NCBI GenBank assembly: GCA_026874595.1 | Contig: CM049320.1 | Coordinates: forward strand, 15,048,488 to 15,112,487 | Reading direction: 5' to 3' | From: Sipunculus nudus | Taxonomy: Eukaryota; Annelida; Sipuncula; Golfingiida; Sipunculidae | Length of the DNA: 64,000 nt | Shown here: in pieces, positions 21,720 to 33,970 of the stretch | How positions within the stretch are numbered: the first letter of the stretch is position 1 | Layout: every line of letters begins with the position of its first letter | Made by a program: the position numbers and the translations under genes | Notes under the pieces: generated by a model | The model's input: the letters and a program-made list of their open reading frames with translations, nothing else | Database searches by the model: none | Told to the model about the DNA's origin: nothing

Positions 21720-22180
21720 TTGTCCAATCAGATGAGACCTTGTGCTGGAAGACAAAGCCAAGCGAGGAATACACAGAGCCAATCATATTAATTTCTTTTT
21801 GAGTGACAGCTCATCCCCCAGCGTAACCGTCTGAACAGGCCACAGGCTCAGAGAGAATTGCCCCTGACGTGGTTTGCTTAGGGCCTTGGGCACATAGAAT
21901 GCTCGGCCGGTGAGCTGTTATTCAAACGAAACGTAACAACAAAGGCTGCGTGCACACCTCTCTTGCTGGTTTCAGTTCTGCAGACAACAGATACATGGCT
22001 ACGCTAACACAGTCATAATGTCATAATCGAATCGGTCGATGGTGCGAGAATGCAGAGGGAGCAATTTAAATTCGACCGGAAACTCAGTAAGCGGCGCTTG
22101 AAGCGCAGCAATGGGCGGAGCCAGGATGCCTGTCGAGTGTTTGTTTATTGGCATCTGATTGGCTGCTTGTCACATCATAC
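21720..22180. promoter_or_regulatory. CCAAT and GC-box cluster (promoter-like)
   Basis: CCAAT pentamers followed by CA lie at 21724 and 21779 on the plus strand, and two ATTGG inverses lie at 22147 and 22158. A GGGCGG box is at 22113-22118. The stretch is less AT-rich than its surroundings and lies free of microsatellites. I see no convincing TATA box and no coding exon downstream, so this may be a fortuitous cluster or a distal promoter or enhancer. Confidence 0.25.
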
Positions 22181-22359
22181 GCACGTTTATTTCAGTGGAA
22201 AACGAACCGCCATCTGGTGTCTAAATATATCATAAACGGTCAAAGCTGGCAGCGTGAAAATCGGTTGTTTCTTTAGAAGCGCAAGATTTCCGCTGCCTCG
22301 GGAGCGTAATTGATTATGCAAAACTTGCAATCGATTTATTCGATTTTGAAAGAAAATGA

Positions 22360-22387
22360 CCAATCATCGATATAATCGATGAATTGG
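22360..22387. repeat. 28-bp imperfect palindrome
   Basis: Reads CCAATCATCGATATAATCGA followed by TGAATTGG. Both halves contain ATCGAT and end in CCAAT/ATTGG. It could bind a dimeric factor or be a remnant of a short hairpin element. Confidence 0.6.
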
Positions 22388-22429
22388 CACACCAATGATA
22401 TATAATAATACACAGGGATCGTAGTATTT

Positions 22430-22720
22430 TGTAAGGCTGGCTATCGGCCCATGTGATCGAAACTTTCGCAAATTAGCGATTGTGAGGAGATCCGCGGAAG
22501 GTTTGCGAAAACCTCTCGCACGTCTCTCGCAATTTTCCGATTAATCAGCTGTTGCGAACACTTGTAACCCGCGTTTTATTGACTTTCGGGATACGTCTGT
22601 GTCATACACAGCAGACAGGAAAATGTTCAAAAGTGGTCAATGCATTAATATGATTTAACGTCTTGACGGATCTTCATGTACAATTTTTTCCCGTAAAAGT
22701 CCGAATCTGCCTTATATGCC

Positions 22721-22799
<79 letters not shown>

Positions 22800-24704
22800 A
22801 TATAATATAATATAATATATTAATGTTTATAGGCCCAAGGGGTCAAGGATGTACTGTATATTGAAAGAAGATGAAGGTAACAAAACTGATATGAAGTAAT
22901 TTAAGTCTGGATTTCAGGTATCAAAGCAACGGAGCTAGGAAAATCCAGAAATCATACGTACGCTGAGCTGCGACTTTAGAACTAATCCTTGACGTTATAA
23001 ACTAACATATCTCGATTTTTTCTTAAAGGATAGGAGGGAGGGAAGGAGGAGGGGCTTTGAACCTCTTGCTGCGTATTCCAACGCTGATCCAACGTATCCC
23101 TGTATTTCATATTTAATTACATTAATTATTTGAACGCCTGTTAAACATCCGAAAAAGATACTTAAACTTGTTTATTTAAGAGAAATTCGCTTTTTAGATA
23201 TGGTATTTGCTCTGTATGATATTATGTAATCCTCTCAACACTATATTATAGATTTATAAGCGAAAATGCTTAAATACATTGTTTGAATGTGCATCAAGTT
23301 ATTGTTATAATAATAATACATTTTTACATATGCATATGTTCTGATTGTTGGGTATTCGGTTAAATCTTATATATACCGACAGTAATAATGAGAAATAGAT
23401 GTTCAAAAGCAGGTATATTTCAATTTATTTATAACATATGAATGTTTTAAACATAGTAAAAATCTTAATCATAAAAATGAAATGTAGGACTTAACTTTCA
23501 TAATTCGCTCTAATGAGAGCCTGTATAGATTCATGTCATGCAAATTTGATAATTTACCAAGTTAAGTAATTCTGATTTTACACAAATGTGAACCTATCCG
23601 AAGTTACTTTATAGAAATGTCTTCCATAGATATGCCATATATATTTAAACTTTAAAAAGTGCCAAAGTAAAACTTGAACATTGATTTGTTACCTCACCAT
23701 TCTTATCTTTTGATCGTATTTTTTTTTACGTTTTTGCGATTTTCACTGCAGAATCAAATGATCAATGGAACATTTTAATTCTGTACTATTGCTGTCAATT
23801 ATATATTCAAATTCTCCAATAAATCATGCAGAGAAACACTGATAGAACCGACAGCACCGATGAAAACATAAGAGATAATTAAACAGCTAATTCAGCTCAC
23901 GGAATTCTTATATTATATATAATATACTTATGTAAATGATATATAATCTATATGTATTATATAAATTATTTTATAAACCTATATACATTTATTGACGTCA
24001 TTGAAATGGAAACTGGGTTATGAGACTTCAGATAAATAGATTTTCATTTAAAATTTGAACAATTTATTTCTAAGCAGTAAATATTAGACAAAATATGCAT
24101 TTTTACTTACTTTGTAATCTCTATTTAGATGTTCAAAATTGTGTATGCACAAAAGGATGCCGATTTTATAAGAGAAGGACCACAAACGTGATAAAAATGT
24201 GTTTAGCAATATTGAATATATAATATATTATGTAATATATGTTATGAAAATTTAATGTTTAGAAACATATAATGTGCAAAAACATATTAATATATATAAT
24301 TTATGACTACATAGTAAAATTATTTTATAATATTTTTAATACATAAACATTCTAACACATATATATATATATATATATATATGAATATTAATGCTTATAT
24401 ATACACATGGGGTTAATTGAAAAAAAAGTACACTGATATTAACCATATAGGCTTGTGCTGGCTTTAAAACATGAAGCATTTACCTGTCTCGGCTCTATTC
24501 CGTGTAGGAACAGGGCCAAAAGAGACCGTGAGGGCCGCTGCTAGAGGTTTTTGAAATTCGCAAATTAACGAGAGCCTGCGCCGTTAAAATCAGTCTGTTT
24601 GCGAAAGGTTTTTGCACGCAAAAACTCTTGCGAGACCTTTGATCACATAGGCCAATTTGCGATATTTGGTATAGCGTATTGCTAAACGTATTGCGATATT
24701 TCAT
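22430..24704. mobile_element. possible inverted-repeat element, about 2.3 kb
   Basis: The left end has GGCCCATGTGATCGAAA followed by TTTCGCAAATTAGCG and AAGGTTTGCGAAAACC. The right end, read on the minus strand from about 24670, has GGCCTATGTGATCAAAG followed by CTCGCAAGAG and AAAAACCTTTCGCAAA. The shared GGCCYATGTGATCRAA and TTTGCGAAA motifs in opposite orientations suggest one element or two copies facing each other. The interior is very AT-rich with no coding signal. The 69-codon ORF at 24495-24704 (minus) lies in the right arm. Confidence 0.35.
22728..22820. repeat. (AT)n then (ATAAT)n microsatellite
   Basis: About 70 bp of AT alternation passing into repeated ATAAT units near 22793-22820. 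Confidence 0.95.
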
Positions 24705-24741
24705 TGTAATAATTTTTTTTTCAGGAAATTAGTGTTTTCTG

Positions 24742-24743
<2 letters not shown>

Positions 24744-24814
<71 letters not shown>

Positions 24815-24824
24815 ATATATATAT
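24744..24824. repeat. (AT)n microsatellite
   Basis: About 80 bp of AT alternation, followed by an (ATT)n run to about 24842. A shorter 24-bp AT tract lies at 24360-24382. Confidence 0.95.
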
Positions 24825-24889
24825 TATTATTATTATCATTATTGACAATTTTTTTATCATATTTAATATAATGAGATAATTAGCAACTC

Positions 24890-25505
24890 GTCAAGCAGCT
24901 ACCTACGTGCTTCGTACGGGCACCGTATAATAGACGTTCGGGTGTCATTGGATGCCCGTGCGATATTAACGTCTACACGGCTACTCAAGAGACGTGTGGT
25001 GTACCTGCGGCTGTCGTAAGGGGCTTTGTGGCTTCCGCAAGGTTAGCTTGCGGCGTCCGCAGGGTAAGCTTACCATGCGACTGCCGTGAGATTGAGAAAA
25101 CACCTTGCCGTTCCCGCACGTCGGCTGCATAAGCATTCCTGCCCTGCGGTTTCAAAAACCGCAATGTGATGTACCGTGTGCGATGAACGCAGCGGGTTAT
25201 GACCGAGTCTTAAGACAGGCAAAAAGGCATTATTACAGGACTGCGTCAATTTGGTGTCCTTTTTCAGGTGAAATGCGTCATCATTTTTCCTTTTATAACT
25301 ACGTAAGCATGACTCGCAAGGCGTGTCTAAAACTTCCAGCTGATTGCAGTTCCGTTTCCTCAGATTTGAACATCGTTCAGTTTTCCCTTTATCGATTGGT
25401 GAATACAGAGCTGCGATGGCGGCCCTGTGCAAGTAAAATACCTTTGAACCGTGTGGGCCTGTAGCAAGACCAGCCCGCGCCCAGCGAAGCCGACCCCAAT
25501 ATAAC
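24890..25505. other. GC/CpG-richer block with overlapping ORFs
   Basis: In an AT-rich setting this 600-bp block is visibly richer in G+C and CpG. It contains repeated CTTCCGCAAGG/GCTTGCGG/CGTCCGCAGG motifs near 25030-25065 and GTACGGGCACCG/GCCCGTGCGA motifs near 24920-24965. These look like decayed MITE arms. Opposing ORFs of 119 codons (25105-25464, plus) and 145 codons (25070-25507, minus) overlap almost completely, which is expected where stop codons are scarce. Neither has a recognisable domain. It could be a CpG-rich MITE, a promoter or a relic exon. Confidence 0.4.
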
Positions 25506-26120
25506 AAGGCTTGTTTTATTGTTTTTCTCCGTTATCCGGTGTTAGGTTGTTGTTTTCGTGTAAGTCATTCCTACAGCTCCGTGATTGATTGATTCCATTT
25601 GTCCACATTGCGGATATAAAGTGTTCGTGTCCAATAACGATGAGTTGTCATTTTATATTATATTTCGTCGCAGCCTTTCGTTTCCAATACCTGAATTATT
25701 CCTGCGTGGTCTGATTGGATGCGGAAAACGGTATGGATGATGAATATTTTTCATATATTCAGTTTCAAGCTATTACTCATTATTTTTCCGGACAACAACG
25801 TTGCCAGTCAATGCTAAACCACGGAAGACAACAAGACTTTTGTCTTAATAAAAGAAGGTATTCTTTGAGGAAGTAGCTTTATTTTTAGATTTCGGAAAAC
25901 GGATGGTAAAGCCAATCTCATCATCGTTTTTCTGTCTCTGCGGAACCCCGAGTTTCGGGCGCCAGTAAATATACGTGTGACTACATTTTTTACCGGCAGT
26001 TACTGTAGCTCAAATGAGCAAATTCGTTCAAATTCAATTTATGTTCCAATAATTTTACTAGATGTCGATACTTATTGCCGGTGTAAAGACTTGAAATAAA
26101 CCAACACCCCCCCCCCGATT
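25506..26120. other. unannotated stretch
   Basis: AT-rich, no ORF of note. It ends in a poly-C run at about 26106-26115 next to the following MITE. Confidence 0.5.
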
Positions 26121-26576
26121 TCAGATTACCCCCGGGGTAGTCTGCACCTTATTTAAGGTAACCCCCGCACGCTTCAGGAACCCCCCCCCCTAATTTTAAT
26201 TATATGAAAAAATCTGTTGCTTATAATTCATGATATATTATTTAAATAAATCATATACCATATATAACAATATATGATAGATACGAGATTTATAAGATTG
26301 AATGAATCTATGAAAAATGAAATTGTCCAAAAATGTTAATTATAATTTTAACTTTATTTGTTTCGACACATACACTGTTCTCATACGCTTCAACAAAGCA
26401 TTTGTCACAGTACGTGCAAACATAAGATATACAGAGATTCCAATTAACTCTGGAAACCAAGAAGAAGATAAAATATTTGAATGTTTAGTAAACAACCAAA
26501 GAATCAGCTGTGTTGAAGGTTTTCTGAAATCGTAAGGGGTTAACTTAAATCCATTCAAGTTACCTCCGGTAATCTG
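26121..26576. mobile_element. 456-bp MITE with about 45-bp terminal inverted repeats
   Basis: The left end CAGATTACCCCCGGGGTAG, then ATTTAAGGTAACCCCC, matches the right end read on the minus strand from 26576: CAGATTACCGGAGGTAA, then GATTTAAGTTAACCCC. Arms differ by a few gaps and substitutions. The interior is AT-rich and contains a poly-C run at 26179-26191. The ORFs at 26317-26535 and 26340-26558 on opposite strands are incidental. Confidence 0.7.
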
Positions 26577-28249
26577 AGGCGCGGAAAATGTAAAGCGCTA
26601 CACTGTCTTTTGTCAAAAATTGTTATATATACCTTAATATATGAAAACGCATGTCATATTGTATACCAATATAACAACACAAGCAAAAAAAAAAAAAAAA
26701 AAACATAACAAAAACAAATTAAACGTTGAGTTTGAAGTTCAATTTCACATCTGTTAAAGACATTAATTTTCTAAATACTAATCACCTAGCATCTCAGGAA
26801 GATTTATGAAATAGAAGGATTTCCGAAGCAGGCATTATGGTGCGATCTTTTGCCGTACCAATCATCCTTGGTCTTTCTCGATGACCATTAATTCCCGCAT
26901 TGTTTGTGGCATTCCTGTTGTCCTATACTCATTTGTATCGCGTCAGTGTAATACCGAGCACTCTCGCATTGTCTTGTAATCTTACACGTTATTTCGCGGT
27001 CACTTTAACTGGCACCCAAACCCCACTGTTATAAAATTGCTGATAACAACAGGGAATCTTAAATGAATACGGGAAGCGGTTTGTCTGCTTATCAAACGAT
27101 TTTTATAAGGAAAGATAGAAATGGCTTGGAGATGCAATTACAAGTAAACGCTTAATCTGCGCCAAGGAACGATTTCAGGACAATTTTATTTTCATGAAAC
27201 ATTTCAAAAGGAATTAACGTAAATACATGTACTGATGTTCTAAGAACTGTAATGTAACTCGTTACCCATAAATGTTTTTTTTTTACAATCGAACTAATGC
27301 CAGCATAATGATAACTGAAATCAGTTGAGAAATAGATTGTTGCTTAACAGCTCAATAAAGATGAATTAATCAATCATACAGGTATCTAAGCTGCTTCTTC
27401 CCTTCCACGTATATATCATTCATTAGTTAAACATGTATTCCTCTTATGTAAAATAGTAACAAAAACAGAACAAAAACAAAACATCCGAAAATTATTTTGA
27501 TATAATGTAAAAGGATGAATCGATGAAACTTTAATGTGTTTTGTTTTCTTTACTCGTCGGCGTTGGTCCATCTGCGTTACTTGAGTTATATTTGACAAAT
27601 CCAGTCTGTCACGTGTTCGTTAATGGCTTTTGCTTTTAGCATTGGTGTTTGCTCAAAGTAATGCATTACAATTAGTGGGTCTTAATATAAACTCGTGCTG
27701 TTAGTTAATTGTAAACTTGAATGAGAAGCAGGTCCAGCAATGCAAAATGAAAATTAACTTATTTCCCTTCATTACGTCTCACACGTTCTCCCACGGTTCC
27801 TAACTGAAGGAGAAGCAAGCCGATTTCTTCTAAAACAAATATTTCATCTCCAACGTAAAGTAAATGGTACTTATTGCAATTGCGCAATTGTTTGGAAAAT
27901 GTCCAAAAATATCTTGCCCCTATTGTACTGAATCACTTAATATCAGACCATTTCAAAGTCGAAGCCTTTCCCAATTCATTGTGGGACTGACCTGCAAGTA
28001 TATTCAAGGATAATATAACTCCGTTACAACAAGTTGCTCTTAGCCATTCGTTAAATTTTGGTAATCATCTTATTGTATTAAAATTATTCCAATGTGGGTT
28101 GGATAAAACCTCAGATTTTTCTCTTTCCTATTATCTGGTTTTGAGGCAGATGTATCAAATATAACTTTCAGTTCTTGTCTTTGTTGAATAAAACTTTGAT
28201 GTGCAGTTGATACCAGGAACAGAAAGGATTTTCAAAACTTTAATGGAAA
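26577..28249. other. unannotated AT-rich stretch
   Basis: Contains an A run at about 26686-26702 and short ORFs only. Nothing is recognised. Confidence 0.5.
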
Positions 28250-28806
28250 ATCTAGAAGTCCCAGAGCCACTTGGAAAAGCGTTGACTGAAGAGGATTCCT
28301 CCATTGATGGCGTGTTTTAATTCATTTAATCGGCTCACACCTCGAAACAGCACTCCGTTCGCCATCTTAGTGTAATGAAAACTGGGATTTGGACTGGAAG
28401 AACTCTTGAAATACGATAAACGTCTTATCAGGATGCGGCACGTGGGCTAAATACAGTCCCAGCACTGTCTGCACTTCCCACCCAGCATTATAAGGAAGCA
28501 ATCCCCTCATGATACCGGACAAGATGTACGGATTGATTGGCAACAACATGTGAAATTTAGTTTAGGCCAACCGTTAAAGGAAGCACAACGTGTGGGCATG
28601 TTTAAGACGTTAATTAGCTTGGGTTCTGAAATTCCAACAGTACACGTGACGAAATGTACACATGTTGACATTTTGTAATTTCCTATCAAAACGTCATACC
28701 GTAAATAAACAATCTTCGCATCGTATTTTCCTGTACATTTTACGAATTTTTGTGCAAAAGCTGATGGAATATTAACATCGGGTATTGGGCAGCGACATGG
28801 CTGCAC
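28250..28806 (-). other. minus-strand ORF block, unknown
   Basis: Two adjacent minus-strand ORFs (28507-28806, 99 codons; 28367-28549, 60 codons) overlap in different frames. The second includes PYNAGWEVQTVLGLYLA and PHPDKTFIVFQEFF, whose balanced composition looks more protein-like than most ORFs here. I recognise no family, and no intact reading frame links the pieces. It may be a decayed coding fragment or chance. Confidence 0.15.
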
Positions 28807-29294
28807 ATGAAGTAGTTGGTACTAGACATCCCATACAGTTAGTTGTATGTGCTACAACAGGAAATATAAAAAAGGCAAGAACGGCAAAGAAAATGGCTTA
28901 GCAGCCTAAGCACTGCGTACTGGCTATGAACTTCGGAAACGAGTTATGATAAGAAGCAAGTTATGATATGATAAGTTTGAACATGCTATCAAATTGCGAT
29001 ACGATACCAATCCAAGATATCACGACGTCGTATTGTATTTCATCGAATACATTGCGCTAGAAAGCCAAGAAGCTAGGGTATCGATCTTGTCGTATCTTGC
29101 TTCGTATCTTATATAAATTATATCCAGATTTCCTTGCGAGACAATGTGATATTTTTGTAAATGCTATGCTTGCTTCAATATACTCGAGGTCTCACCATAC
29201 AAAAAGGGCCCCGCAAAGCAGAGCATTCCCCTCGCATACACGGGAGCATATTTATACTGGGTGTATGACACAGTGTGAGTAGGAATGGGGCAAC
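28807..29294. other. unannotated stretch
   Basis: GATACGATA/TATCGTATC-like motifs recur near 28960-29105 (ATGATACGAT variants). No gene is recognised. Confidence 0.4.
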
Positions 29295-29695
29295 TCTGTG
29301 ACCTTTGCCGTTGACCCTGTTACAACGAACTCAAAGGGTTCGCCATTCGTGCGTTGGTGAGCCATATGTAAAAGCCGAAAGGTTTTGGTGAAACGGTTTG
29401 GCTTAAAACGCATCCAAATGCCTTATCAGGAAGTAGGTCCTGTGGCCTTGACTTTTGACCCCATGGTTCTTCTTCTGTGGGTGGGAAGCCATATGTGAAA
29501 AATAAAAGGTTTGGCTTAAACGGTTTGGCTTAAAATGAGTACATGATCTTTTTCATGAAGTGAGTCATATGACCTTGATTTTTGACCCCATGACCTCAAA
29601 ATCGATAGGATTCTTCGTCTGTTTGTAAATGACCACAAGCCAATTCCAGACGGACGCACGGACAGACGGGCGCACGGACGGAGATATTGTATTTG
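29295..29695 (+). repeat. mollusc-type dispersed repeat, tandem 3-unit form
   Basis: Diverged units of about 130 bp contain AGCCATATGT, GGTTTGGCTTAAA and CCTTGACTTTTGACCCCATG. The last unit runs into CCAGACGGACGCACGGACAG and a further CGGACGG. Repeats pairing TTGACCTTTGACCCC phrases with GACGGACAGACGG tails are common in molluscs and related invertebrates (recollection of genome data, not a search). Confidence 0.65.
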
Positions 29696-29754
29696 AGACG
29701 TTAAGGAGATTATGGTTTAAATGAATGTTCACGTGTGTATAGTTGGTCTTCACC

Positions 29755-29836
29755 CAGGTAGGTTTTATTTTCGCGGTAATTTAATTTTCGTGAATATCGC
29801 GAATTTGAAACATTCGCGGAAATGTTAACCCACCTG
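29755..29836. mobile_element. 82-bp hairpin MITE with CAGGTRGGTT tips
   Basis: The left arm CAGGTAGGTTTTATTTTCGC pairs with the right arm read in reverse (CAGGTGGGTTAACATTTCCG). Further inside, TTTTCGTGAATAT opposes AAATTCGCGATAT. The whole unit is an almost continuous imperfect palindrome with practically no loop. Confidence 0.65.
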
Positions 29837-30107
29837 TATTCCTGAGGGCATCTTGAGACTGTATCATTCAAACGTGCTGCACGATATGTTTATTCTTAAA
29901 TTATAACAATAACCCTCACATATTGTTCTGATATATAAAAAGAATACCCTGCCGACATCAATACATGTAGATGGGAAATACATCATGAATTTACCTGATA
30001 TATGTAATACAGAAATGCTTAAGTAACAAAATAAATATGAATAACGTTTTGCCGATAATGATGCAAGTAATACTAGAGACCACTCACTAATACATAATAA
30101 ATATATA

Positions 30108-30154
<47 letters not shown>

Positions 30155-31086
30155 TATGATTTTGTCGCCTATGTCTGGGCTCATTATCTTGAGTGTAGTG
30201 GGCTTTTAATATAACCAAGTATGGCTACCCATAACAATCGATGTTTTTTTTTGTGGCAAGAGAACACGCGAAATTCATATAATTAACTATCGTAGAGCAA
30301 TTATAGAAAATTAACCGAGCATTAAATGCATTTAAATAACATGTGTATTAAAAAAATTGATACAGAACTTGATTCAGAACTATTACTTTTTAAATCCGTA
30401 ATTCCTTTTCAGTTTTGCATAAGTGAATATACATTTATCTAATATGTACCACCCACTGAAAGAGTATATAAACCAGAACGTCTTAGTTCTTATGACTAAA
30501 TAGAGACCTGTGAATTAAAAATTCTCTGTGGAATGAAAGTGATTTATTTCGAATAAAAGATATTTCATTGAGATTGAGTATCGTCAAATGTAAACGTGAC
30601 AATTACCGCTTTTGATGTGCCTCTAGAAACCTCTTTCAGAATCCCCGCCCAATGAAACCAATTACAGAATGATTGACACGTCTAGACCCGGAGTCAGTCA
30701 CAGCTCATATATCAATTCTATTTGTCATTTTGCGACTTATCACACGGTGGTTTCGTGACACAGGACTGAGCGAAAGTATTAAAATTAGCTTGAGAAGCTT
30801 GTCAACCCTCAGGTCTTGGATTGACCGCAGTGGCTTAACTCCGGGACTGAAGATCGCGTGTTCAAAACCCAACCAATACGGAGGTGCCAATGAATCGTAA
30901 ACCCTAGCTCTAAGGTCTACTCTAATACTTGAATTGCAGGATGACAGGATGTCTCTAGTTAAGTGTTTACGGCCTACTGTTATTCATTTCGATTAAATAT
31001 AAGGGATGCATCAGCAATTTTTTTTAAATCCATCGTGCTTTAATATTTTTAATTTTAAATCCTTATTTCTTCTTTTCTCTTTATAA
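29837..31086. other. unannotated stretch with (AT)n
   Basis: An (AT)n tract lies at about 30107-30157. Near 30829-30870 a tRNA-like stretch (GCAGTGGCTTAACTCC, then GTGTTCAAAACCC) might be the head of a decayed SINE, but I cannot find a body. No gene is recognised. Confidence 0.45.
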
Positions 31087-31330
31087 GTGATATTACTTAT
31101 GATTGTACTTTTGTTATCACTGCTACTACTTTACAGCAGTGGATACATTTATTTTTACGTTTTGATCTATGGTAATATTCTAATTATCATTATTATTAAC
31201 ATTAGTAGTAGAAGCAGAAGAAATAGTTTTAACAGTAGCAGTAGTAGCTGTTGTAGTAGTGTCTTGTAGTTGTAATTATTAGAAATCGTATCATTACTGC
31301 TGTTATATTACTATTATTGTAATTACTGCA
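31087..31330. repeat. degenerate AGT/ATT trinucleotide repeat
   Basis: TAGTAGTAG, GCAGTAGTAG and ATTATTATT blocks alternate with substitutions. The 60-codon ORF at 31087-31269 is its translation (Ser-rich end). Confidence 0.8.
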
Positions 31331-33970
31331 ATTATATACTCATTACTGAAGTGTTTCTGCTAAATATATGCATCCGCTACCGGTAATGCTAAAAGGAATA
31401 TCGTCCTGACAATAGTTCCCATAGTTCCTTGCATCAGCAAATAAGAACAAGACGATGACGTCATCACGTCTGACGGAGACAAATCCATCAATCACACTCA
31501 AATGAACGGGAACCCGGACACGGATAAAGATGGACGGAAGAAGGGATCGGGTGACCCCCGGAGAGAGAGCAGTTACCCCAGATATCTACAAGGCCCGAAT
31601 AAGGGCAGGTGGCGTCTATCAGGCCATGTCTTCTTGTCTCTGTATATTGGTGTACGGCGTTTGATCTAGAGAGGGTCAATTGACATGTGCGTTAAACGTA
31701 CACTGCTCAAAGTTGTTCCTTCAATAAGTTCAATGCTGATGTCCGGGGTCCCTTCTACAATGTTCTCTCACAACATTCGTGTTCTATATTGGTCAAGTGA
31801 AGAGACTTTCTGTGCCAAATATCTGGTACCCACTTCTACACAAACGAAAACGACCCAATGCAAATGATAAATATAATGTTTCATTAAGATTCAGAATTAA
31901 CACGGACGCAAAGCCAATTGGAATTAGCAGTGTGCCGAGTTTGTATGTCAAAACACGTCAGTCCATGGTTTGGAGCAGCAAACACAATACTACCGTGATG
32001 TCAGGTTCCTAACGGTCATTCAACTGCGGGATTACTTTCAGTGCATCTAATTTAAACTTCACCAAACTATCCCTTAGACGGAGTTGTACATGATCCTTTA
32101 TTGCTTTTGAATTGTGACTTGGGCTCAGTGAATTCTTTTTTTTAACAGCCCCTAATCGGATTGTATTTTTCGGTGAAGTTTTTTTTTCCGGTTGTTTTAT
32201 TTGGCCAACCGTGCTTCCTCCCACTCCTACTGGTGGTTACCTCTGTGCCTCTTCCTTCTCCTCGTAATGATTGCTTCCGCTAGGAGGGTATGTCTTCATC
32301 CCCGCTCGCGTGTTTTTGTGTGGTTGTTAACGACAAGATTTACGGAATTATGAACGGAATCTCATTGAATTTTCAGGGCATTTCGGAAATGGTCGTATGA
32401 ATAATCCATTAGATGTTGGTGCGGAAACGGCACATGATCCGGATTCGTGAACGTCATCATAGAATATATATATATATATATTTTTTCGGAAGTATCCTCA
32501 ATAAGGACCTCGCATGTGGCACAGGCTTGCATTTCTTAGAATGCAGATTTCTAGTTTATTCTGTTATCATGGGGGGGGGGGGGGGACTCATGGCAAAGTA
32601 TGTCAAAATGACCTGTTTTATGATCTTCATACGTGCATATGCTGCCTAGAGACAAGTTAAACACATATTTCTTCAAATAATGAACTCATCCACGAACCAC
32701 CTGGCCCCCGGATAATAATAGCTTGCGCAAGCAAAGTAACTAGGATGGCTTTTTATTTTGCATTAGCAAATATATACAAAACAGATGATTGTTCCCAATG
32801 GACCCCATATCAAAATTTGAGGTAAATTTACACTTTCTCGAAAGTTATGCCGTTACCAGCAAACCTATGAATCCGTATATATGAAAGTGATGATCAAACT
32901 TGGTATAAGCACCCTATATGTGAAAGGTGAGTGAAATATCTTCAAAGATGGCCGGGGGGGGGGGGGGTCACATATCGTGTGTAAAATTTGAGGGCATAAA
33001 ATCCGTCAGTTCTTTTTAGGGGCCCAATAAAACTAGAATTCCACAGATTTTAATCTTCACCAGTGCTGATTCTCTTCCGAGAACTCTGTGAATAAAAGAC
33101 ATCTATGTCAATTTTTAGGTCAAAATATGCCGTACCTAATACCTTATGATGTTCTAAAAAAATCTTAGAAACGATGCGCCCTTGAAGACAAAATATGCTA
33201 TACTTAAAAAGGTTTTCATAAACAAATACATCAGATATGACTTTAAAGATCAATGTCAAATTCACCAGTGGTCGAAATCGTCAGAGACATTGATTAAACA
33301 TCTAATGTGTCAAATTTGAGAAAAATAATCGGGGGAAATCACATCCTGCCCCCCCCCCCCGGGGGGGGTGCGTAATAATCCAAAGGGAATAAAACTTTGC
33401 GGGAAAAAAGTAACCCTTGTCTGTCCTTGACACATTAGTCTGAAAATAATGTTCTTAGAGTCCATATAAATTTTTATGTGTCTTGGACATAAAAGATTTT
33501 ATTAAATTTCCTTCTGCAGGAAAAATATATATTTTATTAGAATAAACCGTTGAAACGTAATGTTTTATCAAATTTGTTGAACAAACCCTTTTCTACTTTT
33601 TCATGCATGCACATTTACTCTATATGAAAGGTTTACCGTAAAGGTCTTAACTTTAAATTGAATTTGCTTTATTTTTCCAATGTTTTACTTTCGTTTTTTT
33701 TTTATTTTTGCCGTCCATCAGTAAATGGATATTTATTTCCAAAAATCAAATGTACAGATATCAAATGACCGTACTTATGTGCCCATTTTACGGTCCACAA
33801 ATTTCTGTCTATTATTTAATTTCTCGGCGTGTGCAGTTTTAAACATTATTCACATAGAATCTCCTAAATGTTATTTTATTATTTTCAAATAATTAATGTC
33901 TGATTCAAAGAAGAAAGTAACGCTATACATATATTTGACAACTTTTTTTCAATAAACAATAAACAGCTTT

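Noticed and set aside
25070-25507. 145-codon minus and 119-codon plus ORFs as genes
   Set aside because: They overlap almost fully on opposite strands in a GC-rich block, where long ORFs arise by chance, and neither has a recognisable domain.
31454-31465. CRE palindromes (also 21101, 23993, 50635) as evidence of regulation
   Set aside because: About one 8-bp TGACGTCA is expected by chance in a window of this size. A few more without context is weak evidence.
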